DNA of 23,566 bases. It comes from JBKQHQ01 sp052148715. GTDB lineage: Bacteria; Pseudomonadota; Alphaproteobacteria; Rhizobiales; Xanthobacteraceae. Where the stretch lies: the NCBI GenBank assembly GCA_052148715.1, contig JBKQHQ010000270.1, positions 1-23,566 on the forward strand, read 5' to 3'. A program made the translations under genes and the position numbers. Under the pieces are notes generated by a model, which had not been told where the DNA came from, ran no database searches, and saw nothing but the letters and a program-made list of their open reading frames with translations. Shown here one piece after another: positions 14,344 to 20,266 of the stretch (position 1 is its first letter; each line of letters begins with the position of its first letter).

Positions 14344-15018
14344 TTAATCATTGTTGATATGCGGATCGTCGTGCAAGACGAGGTTTAGCAGGGAGCTATG
14401 AACCTCCAGGTGGCCGTTGTAGTCAATGAGGCCCAACTTGCGGAATTTATTCATGAAAAAGTTCACCCGCGATCGGGTCGTGCCGATCATGTCCGCGAGC
14501 ATTTCCTGGCTGACCTTGGTAATAACCGGCTCCGGCTTACCCTCCTTGCCAAAATTCGCGAGGATAAGAAGCAGCCGAGCCAGACGCTTTTCGCTCGAAT
14601 TGAACAGTTGATCGACCAGATCGGCCTCGACGCGGATGTTGCGCGTCAAAAGGTGCGACATGAATTTCTCGGAAAATTCCGGTTGGTCGTGGAGCGCGCG
14701 GATCATGACGGTCTTATCGAGGCGCGTAATCGAGCATTCCGTCATCGCCGCCGCGGTCGCCGTCCGCCGGGGCTGCCCGGCCAAGCATCCCTCGCCAAAG
14801 AAATCGCCCGGACCGAAGATTGCAACAACCGCTTCCTTTCCTTGCGCGGAACGAACGGTCAGCTTTAGCTTGCCGTTGTTGATGTAGAAAATTGAATCTG
14901 CCGCTTGGCCCTGCGAAAAAATCACTTTGTCTTCTTCGTAGACGGATTTTGCAGTTTCTTGACCGGCAACGGATAAAAAGGCTTCGGGATCGAACGGTAG
15001 TTCCGATTTCCCACTCAT
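14344..15018 (-). CDS. Crp/Fnr-family transcriptional regulator (copy 2)
   Basis: A 224-residue regulator starting at ATG 15016-15018, six bases after GGGAGG. The frame extends to 15093, but the ribosome-binding site and the typical MSGKSELPFD start favour the inner ATG. Residues about 25-115 form the cyclic-nucleotide-binding barrel (YEEDKVIFSQGQAADSIFYI, then GDFFGEGCLAGQPRR). Residues about 130-165 hold the dimer helix with SSEKRLARLLLILANFG. Residues 168-200 form the winged helix (VSQEMLADMIGTTRSRVNFF). It has no FNR cysteine cluster, so the signal is not an iron-sulphur centre. It is about 85% identical to copy 1 (6427), in opposite orientation. It may bind the FixK/FNR-like palindromes of this window, but that is untested. 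Confidence 0.93.
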   Translation of the reverse strand: MSGKSELPFDPEAFLSVAGQETAKSVYEEDKVIFSQGQAADSIFYINNGKLKLTVRSAQGKEAVVAIFGPGDFFGEGCLAGQPRRTATAAAMTECSITRLDKTVMIRALHDQPEFSEKFMSHLLTRNIRVEADLVDQLFNSSEKRLARLLLILANFGKEGKPEPVITKVSQEMLADMIGTTRSRVNFFMNKFRKLGLIDYNGHLEVHSSLLNLVLHDDPHINND

Positions 15019-15196
15019 GCCAACCTCCCTTTCACCGACAGCATGCGCGCCGTCAAGTGAACGCCTAGGCGCGCACACGCTCGCCTTCGTCACTGCAATG
15101 GGCCTGCCCGCCGCTCCGCGACTTGGTCAAAAGTTTCACCGGTCGAGCCAAGCTACGGCGTCGCCCGCGGACGCCTGCCATCGACGCGCAGCCACC

Positions 15197-16201
15197 CTAC
15201 GAGCCTTCACGCGAGGGCAAGATTAGGTTCACGGTAGTACCTTGGCTGTCGCTCTTCCGCTCGACTTGGCCGCCGAGCTGTTGGGCGAAGCCGTCGACCA
15301 GCCGGCCGCCGAGCCCGGAATCGGCCCGTCGAGGATCGAGCCCTTGGCCGTCGTCGGCGACCGTCAGGCGAAGCTCCCCGGGCACCCGCTTTAGCGTCAC
15401 CGTGACCGTGCCCTTTGCCTCGCCCGGAAAAGCATACTTGACGGCATTCGTGACGAGCTCGTTCACAATGAGCCCGATCGGAATTGCCCGATCGGTCGGC
15501 AGGAGCTCGCTCTCGATGTCGGTCTTGAGCGCGATGGACGCGTCGCCTTCCTTATGTACCGATGCGATCAGGTCGCGGCATAGCTCATCAAGGTAGGTCG
15601 CTGCATCGACAGCCTCAACGGTGTCGGCTTTGCTTAGCTTTGCATAGAGGTGCCCGAGGGCCGTGATGCGATGCGAGACCCTCTCAAGCGCCGCTTTGCC
15701 CTCGCGGCTCTTCTGGCTCCGCGCTTCAATCATGACCATTGAACCGATAAACTGCAGGCTGTTCTTGACCCGGTGTGTCAGCTCTTGCAGCAGCATGCCG
15801 ATACGCTCGTGCGCGGCCGCGTGCTCGCGCTCGAGCCTCGCGCGTTCGGTGACGTCTTCGATCGCCAGGAGGATCTGTTGTATCTTGTTACCAGGCCGAT
15901 AAACCTTGCGCGCATTGAGCACCATGGTGCGCCGGCCGATTGACGGGACGAAATACTCGACTTCAAAGGCCTCGATGGTTTTCCGGCCGGAAATGATGGT
16001 CTCGAGCGAGGTACGGAGCTTGGGAATGTCCCATTGTCCGTTACCGATCTCATAGAGCTTCCGCCCGACTGTATGCTCTGGCGCGACTGCGAATGTGTGG
16101 CAGAACGAACGGTTCGCAAACTGGACCGTCAGGTCGGGATCGAGCACGAGCAGGCCGTCACGGATCGTCTCCACGAGATCCAGTGGGTCGACTTCGTTCA
16201 T
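15197..16201 (-). CDS. PAS-domain sensor histidine kinase, HisKA_2/HWE type
   Basis: A 334-residue soluble kinase. Residues about 7-120 form a PAS domain (LVETIRDGLLVLDPDLTVQF, with FANRSF and GRKLYEIG). Residues 133-210 form the HisKA_2 dimerisation and phosphoacceptor region, with the phosphorylated His-143 in ELTHRVKNSLQ. Residues about 215-330 form the ATPase domain: N-box NELVTNAVKYAF (Asn-247), G1 DDGQGLD (283-289), and G-L-G-x-x-L-V-D-G-F-A-x-Q-L-G-G. There are no membrane helices, so it senses an internal signal. Kinases of this type in alphaproteobacteria often feed the general stress response (PhyR/EcfG) or single-domain receivers; no receiver gene lies nearby. The ATG at 16199-16201 has GGGAG seven bases upstream. 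A tandem 26-bp repeat lies 120-170 bases upstream. Confidence 0.94.
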   Translation of the reverse strand: MNEVDPLDLVETIRDGLLVLDPDLTVQFANRSFCHTFAVAPEHTVGRKLYEIGNGQWDIPKLRTSLETIISGRKTIEAFEVEYFVPSIGRRTMVLNARKVYRPGNKIQQILLAIEDVTERARLEREHAAAHERIGMLLQELTHRVKNSLQFIGSMVMIEARSQKSREGKAALERVSHRITALGHLYAKLSKADTVEAVDAATYLDELCRDLIASVHKEGDASIALKTDIESELLPTDRAIPIGLIVNELVTNAVKYAFPGEAKGTVTVTLKRVPGELRLTVADDGQGLDPRRADSGLGGRLVDGFAQQLGGQVERKSDSQGTTVNLILPSREGS

Positions 16202-16314
16202 GGCCGGCTCCCGGACACCTTCTGATGACGGGGCTCATCCCCGACGGCAAGAATGCTGGAGCGGCCACGTCAGCCTGCTGCCGGTCCGGAACATGAGCTA
16301 CTTGAGGGTATGCT

Positions 16315-16372
16315 GTCGGTAATGTACATTACCGACTTGGTGCGAAAATGTACATTACCGACTTGGTGCGAA
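16315..16372. repeat. Two exact 26-bp tandem repeats overlapping a 22-bp perfect palindrome
   Basis: Positions 16321-16346 and 16347-16372 are identical and contiguous (each begins AATGTACATTACCGAC and ends GGTGCGAA). The first copy completes a perfect 22-bp palindrome at 16315-16336 (half-site GTCGGTAATGT). It lies between the kinase start and the 3' end of the next regulator gene. It may be a regulatory site or the scar of an IS end; IS21-type elements carry repeated units at their TG-starting ends. Confidence 0.8.
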
Positions 16373-16385
16373 GCTCAACGTTAAG

Positions 16386-17102
16386 TTACGTATATGTTTT
16401 GGGAAGGTGAAAAGCGATGCGCGTCCGGACCAACTGATAACATTCACAAGATGCCTCCGTGAGGCCCTGCCGATCAAGTATCGTGACTTGCCGTCGGCCG
16501 CGCGCAATCAAACCGGCATCTTCCAGCTCGCGGGCAGCATTCGTGATGGTTGGCCGCTGGACGCCCAGCATGTCGGCGAGCAGATTCTGAGTGATCGGCA
16601 GCGTATCATCGTCGCCGCGGTCACGCATCATGAGCAGCCAACGCGCTAGCCGCTGCTTGAGGCTGTGCGCGCCGTTGCACGCTACCGACACCAGTACCTG
16701 TTCGAGAAACGCCTGGACGTAAGCGTACATGATCCTTCGGAAGGACGGCATCGACCCCATCGCCCGTGTGAACGCCGCGCGTGACATCTTTGCGGCGGTC
16801 CCCGGGATTTGGACGAGAAGCTGGACGGAGGAACTCTTGGCACCGAAGACGGCTTGCACACCGCTGCAGCCCTCCCGACCGATCGTTGCCATCTCGATGA
16901 CACTGCCGTCCGAATAAACCGCCACCACCGAGACGACGCCGCTGTCGGGGAAGAATACATGGTCGAGCGGGCTGTCGGCGTCCATTAGGACCTCACCGCG
17001 CTGGCAGCGAATATGGTCGAGCTCCGGCACAACTCGCTTGAGATCGCGGGATGGCAGGTGGAGTAAAAGCCGATTGCGGGGCCAATTTGATAAATCGTTC
17101 AT
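16386..17102 (-). CDS. Crp/Fnr-family transcriptional regulator (distinct type)
   Basis: A 238-residue regulator unrelated in detail to the two paralogues nearby. Residues about 25-118 form a cyclic-nucleotide-binding barrel (CQRGEVLMDADSPLDHVFFP, then SDGSVIEMATIGREG). Residues about 135-165 hold the dimer helix region with SLKQRLARWLLMMRDR. Residues 165-210 form a winged helix (ITQNLLADMLGVQRPTITNA, then ARELEDAGLI). This subtype, with W-P-x-N-R-L-L near the start, is common in Bradyrhizobium, often in several copies; ligands are mostly unknown. It lacks FNR-type cysteines. A FixK-type box (17229) lies about 130 bases upstream of the ATG at 17100-17102, so it may itself be under oxygen control. 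Intact. Confidence 0.93.
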   Translation of the reverse strand: MNDLSNWPRNRLLLHLPSRDLKRVVPELDHIRCQRGEVLMDADSPLDHVFFPDSGVVSVVAVYSDGSVIEMATIGREGCSGVQAVFGAKSSSVQLLVQIPGTAAKMSRAAFTRAMGSMPSFRRIMYAYVQAFLEQVLVSVACNGAHSLKQRLARWLLMMRDRGDDDTLPITQNLLADMLGVQRPTITNAARELEDAGLIARGRRQVTILDRQGLTEASCECYQLVRTRIAFHLPKTYT

Positions 17103-17228
17103 ACCTTTAAACCGCGCCCGGTTCGCGTTAGTTCCAAGAGGAAGTGCATTGTGACACTATTTTATAGTTTTTCCGTTCAACGCTAGGACCCTGAAATACG
17201 GTCGCGTAACCCAGGAATGCTTGCGGCA

Positions 17229-17242
17229 TTGATATAGGTCAA
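17229..17242 (-). promoter_or_regulatory. FixK/FNR-type box upstream of the Crp/Fnr gene at 16386
   Basis: TTGAT-ATAG-GTCAA has one deviation from the palindrome. It is 127 bases before the regulator's ATG on the minus strand. A TATAAA-like -10 (about 17160-17170, minus strand) lies further downstream than a class II arrangement would need, so the spacing is not ideal. Confidence 0.5.
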
Positions 17243-17309
17243 ACCATCTGTTTCCTTTTATGTACCTCATTGAGAGCCTAGGTTTTTGAGCACGCGCGGG
17301 CGTCAACAG

Positions 17310-17450
17310 GAGGCCTGCGTCAGCCCCGGCGCAAGAAGTGCGGACGCAAGAGACGCTACAACGTCGGTCGTCTCGTTGAGCGACTCGGCCCTGATGCGAA
17401 GCTGACGGATTGGCTCGCCGGGATCACGACCGATTGCCCGCGGAAGCAAG
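17310..17450 (+). pseudogene. 3'-truncated fragment of a small rhizobial conserved protein
   Basis: One plus-strand frame reads RQPRRKKCGRKRRYNVGRLV, then ERLGPDAKLTDWLAGITTDC, then PRKQA. This resembles the end part of short rhizobial proteins in which a CG(R)-x-x-x-Y segment is followed by R-L-(I/V)-E-R-x-G-P-x-A-K-L-T-D-W-L and A-D-C-P-R-K. That family normally continues with a second Cys-containing segment, which is missing here: after PRKQA the frame enters sequence antisense to the DNA-ligase remnant. No start codon was found. The family resemblance is from memory and no function is known. Confidence 0.5.
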
Positions 17451-17483
17451 CGATCGAGCGGGTGGCCAGTTTGGGATTGTCGT

Positions 17484-17741
17484 TCAGTTGCCTTCGATCG
17501 TTGCGGAGTCGGCCGCGAGCGCGCGCATGGCCGCGACGATCGCCGGGACCTTATCCGTCCACTCGCGGGCATGGCGCGAGAACACCCGGACGCGGTCGCC
17601 ATCGCGGCGGACGATGAAACGGTAGCCGTCGTGCTTGATCTCATGCGCCCATCGCGGACCGTCCGGGACTGCGCGCGCGAGCGTCGGCAAGCACGGCGGA
17701 ATGAAGCCGGCGGGCGTGAGGCGGCGGGCGGCGGTGGGCAT
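17484..17741 (-). pseudogene. N-terminal stump of an ATP-dependent DNA ligase
   Basis: Eighty-five codons from ATG 17739-17741. The sequence FIPPCLPTLARAVPDGPRWA, then HEIKHDGYRFIVRRDGDRVR and VFSRHAREWTDKVPAIVAAM, is the start of a LigD-type/ATP-dependent DNA ligase domain. Motif I, K-H-D-G-Y-R, contains the lysine that becomes adenylated. Intact ligases of this kind have around 300 or more residues in this domain. Here the frame stops at TGA just after SATIEGN, where motif III (xDGE) should begin, so nucleotidyltransferase motifs III-V and the OB domain are missing. Such ligases serve Ku-dependent end joining or accessory repair. It is dead as an enzyme. It meets the fragment at 17310 tail to tail. 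Confidence 0.8.
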
Positions 17742-17984
17742 GGCGGGGAGGTAGCGCGGAGGGCGGCGAGAGGCGAGTCGTGGGCCGCGCGCTGATCTGC
17801 ACGACTGTTGTAAGCAGTTGGAGCTCCTTGGCGCTCGCCCAAATGCCATTGACGGTGAACCTCTTCAAGGACTGCGGGAAGTCGGTCCACGGCGACAACC
17901 CTTTGAATCGGCTGATCAACCTTCGCCGTTATTCGTGAGCTAACCCGCAGCATGACCTGAGAGGCCCAAGGCTCAGGCAGGCCT

Positions 17985-18389
17985 TCAAGGCAGCGTCGGA
18001 TTTCCTACCTCATCGATCACGTGCTGCAATAGGGAACGGACGTCTTGCGCGACTTGGCCCACCTCGACATTGCTGATGGCCTGCATTGATGCAACTGGAT
18101 CAACTGCAGAAATTTCGACACGACCTTTCTCCTGCTGCTGGAGGACAATATTGCAGGGCAGCATGGTGCCGATCTTGTCATCGGCCCGGAGCGCTCGGTA
18201 GCTCAGTTCTGTATTACATGCTCCAAGGATGAGGTAGGGACGAAAATCAACATTGAGCCTTTTCCTAAGGATATCTCGCATATCGATCTGCGTGACCACT
18301 CCGAAGTTGTGGCGCTCCAGCGCTTCTTTTGTCGACGCCACGGCGTCATCAAAAGTCATGTTCACGGTCTTGGTGAAGTGATAGGTCAT
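17985..18389 (-). CDS. DUF302-domain protein
   Basis: A 134-residue protein of the DUF302 family: TFDDAVASTKEALERHNFGV, then VTQIDMRDILRKRLNVDFRP, then YLILGACNTELSYRALRADD and IGTMLPCNIVLQQ. The conserved Y-x-I-L-G-A-C-N and L-L-P-C-N-x-x-(L/V) blocks each contain a Cys and are diagnostic. DUF302 proteins are small alpha/beta proteins often found with sulphur or redox genes; function unknown. The ATG at 18387-18389 is preceded by GAGGTGGAG; a GTG at 18399-18401 would add four residues. No signal peptide, so probably cytoplasmic. It is divergent from the universal-stress unit, whose FixK-type box lies 250 bases away. Confidence 0.92.
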   Translation of the reverse strand: MTYHFTKTVNMTFDDAVASTKEALERHNFGVVTQIDMRDILRKRLNVDFRPYLILGACNTELSYRALRADDKIGTMLPCNIVLQQQEKGRVEISAVDPVASMQAISNVEVGQVAQDVRSLLQHVIDEVGNPTLP

Positions 18390-18639
18390 CCGCGTCTCCA
18401 CCTCGCGCTTCCCGCACCATCTGTTCCATCGGGCGGCCGGGGGGTTGATCGCATTGAGCGGGATGTTCTGCCCGGTCCTGGCGCAGCCCCCACGCCCGCC
18501 AAATCAAGGACAGCAGCGCTGTATCAAGAAGCGCTGTATCAAGAGAAGGTTCCACGTTCATGCGACGCAAACTGTCGGCCTAATATTCATGGAAGCGAAT
18601 TCAGCACAAAACGTTTCTTACGATTAATTGTGGCCTTCC
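18390..18639. other. Spacer with a 15-bp tandem duplication
   Basis: Upstream region of the DUF302 gene. AGCGCTGTATCAAGA is present twice in direct contact (18515-18529 and 18530-18544). No gene is supported on either strand. Confidence 0.6.
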
Positions 18640-18653
18640 TTGATCTGGATCAA
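18640..18653 (+). promoter_or_regulatory. Perfect FixK/FNR-type palindrome
   Basis: TTGAT-CTGG-ATCAA is a perfect match to the FNR/FixK consensus. The following plus-strand unit (33-codon micro-ORF at 18802, then the universal-stress gene at 18900) would be transcribed from about 18690 if the box is centred near -41.5, giving a leader of about 110 bases that contains a hairpin (18733-18763). Confidence 0.7.
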
Positions 18654-18732
18654 CCTTTTGTTCTTGCGTGGCATTAAGGACCAATCCTCCCGCACGTTTG
18701 TGCGTTCCAAACTTTCACTGTGTCTTACGGCG

Positions 18733-18763
18733 CGCCACTCACGTTCGCGTGTGCCGAGTGGCG
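18733..18763 (+). promoter_or_regulatory. Leader hairpin
   Basis: CGCCACTC / GAGTGGCG form a perfect 8-bp stem around a 15-base loop, inside the predicted untranslated leader between the FixK-type box and the first small reading frame. It could stabilise the messenger or affect translation. There is no T-run, so it is not an obvious terminator. Confidence 0.4.
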
Positions 18764-18801
18764 GTAGATCATGGGGGTACAAGGCGTAGGAACAGGCATC
18801 C

Positions 18802-18903
18802 ATGACGACCAGAGCGCTCGAAGTCGGCGACCTGTTCTCGAACCGCGTCGAACCGCGGGGCGAAGGTTCCGCATGGGGGGCCTGGCGGGAGGCAGACGAA
18901 TGA
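18802..18903 (+). CDS. Possible 33-residue leader peptide/microprotein overlapping the stress gene
   Basis: ATG 18802 opens MTTRALEVGDLFSNRVEPRG followed by EGSAWGAWREADE, then TGA at 18901-18903. The stop overlaps the start of the universal-stress gene (ATGA), the classic arrangement for translational coupling. Composition is protein-like, with two Trp and balanced charge, but no family is recognised and the ribosome-binding site (AGGAACAGG) is moderate. It could be a genuine microprotein, a coupling leader, or the tail of a lost gene. Confidence 0.45.
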   Translation: MTTRALEVGDLFSNRVEPRGEGSAWGAWREADE

Positions 18904-19736
18904 TGGCCCCCCCGACACTACTGGTCCCCCTCGACGTTTCTACGAACGCAACGGCCGTGCTTTCCGTCGCCCGTGGCCTCGCACATCTGAAGGGTGCGAC
19001 GGTGGTGCTCATCCATGTCGGGCGTAAAACATTAGCGCCTGACAAGCTTCTTGGTCGAATGAGGCTCGCCGCCGAAGATGTTCGCGGACTGGTGATCGAC
19101 CAGCGTAAGGGTTCGCCGGCGGACGCCATCGTCCGGGAAGCCGCAGCACGGCACAGCGTACTCATTGTGATGGGCACATCTGCACGGCCCGACGGCCTCT
19201 TGCACGCGTCCGGAGGCGTCCTTGGAGACGTGCTACTGTCGGCGCCGTGCCCCGTTGTCCTCGTGCCTTCGGTCCGCGGCCGACATCCCTGGGCCCTACG
19301 CCAGCTGTTGCTGCCGCACGACGGGACACCGACGAGCGCCGCGGCGATCGCCCCAACGGCCGACCTGGCCTCGCGGGCCGGCGCCGACCTTGTAGTGCTC
19401 CACGTTGCAACGCCAGGTGCCGAACGGCCCGCCGAGTTGGGGACATTCGATGGACCGCGCTACCTCGACCAGCCGCAACACGCGTGGCCTGCTTGGTCGC
19501 GAGAATTTCTCGAACGCGTGCGGGGCTTCGCCTTTCCGGCGAACATCGAGAAGATCCGCCTCGTGCTCGCGCGCGGGGAGGCTGGTGCCGCAATCCTCGA
19601 ATTCGCCCAAAGCAACGCGAGCGACCTGATCGCCCTCGCGTGGCGCGGCCGTCTCGAACCGGAACGTGCACAGACGATGCGGCGAGTGATTGGCGACGCC
19701 AGCTGCCCCGTGATCGTCTTCCGCGTGCAGGCGTGA
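18900..19736 (+). CDS. Universal stress protein, two tandem UspA domains
   Basis: A 278-residue protein with two Usp folds. Domain 1 (residues about 4-120) has TLLVPLDVSTNATAVLSVAR, VIDQRKGSPADAIVREAAAR, then VLIVMGTSARPDG and APCPVVLVP. Domain 2 (about 130-277) has LRQLLLPHDGTPTSAAAIAP, ARGEAGAAILEFAQSNASDL, then IALAWRGR and CPVIVF. The ATP-loop G-x2-G-x9-G-S/T is not clean in either domain, so nucleotide binding is uncertain. Tandem Usp proteins are cytoplasmic and often induced by low oxygen or starvation. ATG 18900 lies seven bases after GGAGG; a second ATG follows at once. The longer in-frame extension back to 18771 is not protein-like. A perfect FixK-type box lies 250 bases upstream. 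Confidence 0.92.
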   Translation: MMAPPTLLVPLDVSTNATAVLSVARGLAHLKGATVVLIHVGRKTLAPDKLLGRMRLAAEDVRGLVIDQRKGSPADAIVREAAARHSVLIVMGTSARPDGLLHASGGVLGDVLLSAPCPVVLVPSVRGRHPWALRQLLLPHDGTPTSAAAIAPTADLASRAGADLVVLHVATPGAERPAELGTFDGPRYLDQPQHAWPAWSREFLERVRGFAFPANIEKIRLVLARGEAGAAILEFAQSNASDLIALAWRGRLEPERAQTMRRVIGDASCPVIVFRVQA

Positions 19737-19813
19737 TGATGCCGCCGCAGCACATCAGCCTGCGCGAACTTGAGGCTTTCCTCTTCTCACCGGAATCGGA
19801 ACATCATCCTTGA
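19736..19813 (+). CDS. Possible 25-residue microprotein overlapping the stress-gene stop
   Basis: The stress gene ends TGATGATG. Re-initiation at ATG 19736 gives MMPPQHISLRELEAFLFSPE followed by SEHHP and a stop. The one-base stop/start overlap (TGATG) is typical of coupled genes. The peptide has a short amphipathic helix and no known relatives. It may equally be the start of a gene lost by deletion. Confidence 0.3.
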   Translation: MMPPQHISLRELEAFLFSPESEHHP

Positions 19814-19869
19814 CTCGCAAGCAAGATGCGGCACGGCTCTTAGCGTGTCTGTGCACCAAAGCGACCGCT

Positions 19870-20106
19870 TCATACGCGGCTCTGCGGCCCTGGCAATTGT
19901 GATGGATCAAGCCCAAGCTCTTCACACGCCCGATGCACTACGCGCGGGTCAAGGATTTGACGCGATCCTCCAAGAGGGACTTCTGTCTTTCGCCCTTCAC
20001 GATGCACCGTCACCATCGTTGGACCTTCGCCGCGTTGGTGATGTTCGTGATGATCGAAGCTGCACCCGCGGTCGGCCAGCCATTTGCGAAATGTCGCGCT
20101 TTCCAT
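19870..20106 (-). CDS. HicA-like small protein, orphan
   Basis: A 78-residue protein from ATG 20104-20106, with GGGAG seven bases upstream. MESATFRKWLADRGCSFDHH followed by TMVTVHREGRKTEVPLGGSR and LDPRVVHRACEELGLDPSQL follows the layout of HicA/YcfA toxins: an N-terminal helix F-x-K-W-L-x-x-x-G-C, a strand with V-T-V-H-x-x-G-R, V-P-L-G-G-S, and a C-terminal helix R-x-x-x-E-L-G-L ending in P. The catalytic His of HicA normally lies in the G-S-H segment after the Cys-containing turn; here there is an E-H-H-Q-R-G run instead. There is no HicB antitoxin next to it on either side, so a toxin-antitoxin role is doubtful; it may be a domesticated dsRNA-binding-fold protein. Confidence 0.65.
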   Translation of the reverse strand: MESATFRKWLADRGCSFDHHEHHQRGEGPTMVTVHREGRKTEVPLGGSRQILDPRVVHRACEELGLDPSQLPGPQSRV

Positions 20107-20167
20107 CAATGTTCTCCCATTTCTGTCGATGCTTCGTTGACTAACCTGGCTGATTGAAAATGTTAGT

Positions 20168-20266
20168 TCAGCCTAGGCTCCGGGCGGCGATATGCTCCGA
20201 CGCCATCCAGCGCAGTTTGTCGAGGACATAGTCAATTTCCCTTACCGCCGACAATGTCGGCCTCAC
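20168..20266 (-). CDS. Possible 32-residue frame coupled to the methyltransferase/esterase gene
   Basis: GTG 20264-20266 overlaps the stop of the large upstream gene (GTGA) and opens RPTLSAVREIDYVLDKLRWM followed by ASEHIAARSLG, then TGA. The peptide is helix-like and protein-like in composition (E-I-D-Y-V-L-D-K-L-R-W-M). The 4-base overlap suggests translational coupling. A palindrome (20247-20261) covers its first codons. It may also be the surviving end of a lost gene. Confidence 0.4.
   Translation of the reverse strand: MRPTLSAVREIDYVLDKLRWMASEHIAARSLG
20247..20261. repeat. Palindrome GCCGACA-A-TGTCGGC
   Basis: A perfect 7-bp inverted repeat with one central base, right after the stop codon of the fused methyltransferase/esterase gene. 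It could be an end-of-message hairpin or an operator. No T-run follows. Confidence 0.4.

Noticed and set aside
17303..17953. 216-codon minus-strand frame
   Set aside because: Ser/Arg/Pro-rich antisense-type filler in another frame over the ligase remnant, which is the recognisable coding.
18725..19755. Long minus-strand frames opposite the universal-stress gene
   Set aside because: They are shadows of a high-GC gene on the plus strand; the plus strand has clear Usp domains.
19897..19910. FixK-like TTGTGATGGATCAA
   Set aside because: Lies at the 3' end of the HicA-like coding sequence, the left half-site is imperfect, and no gene start follows at a suitable distance.
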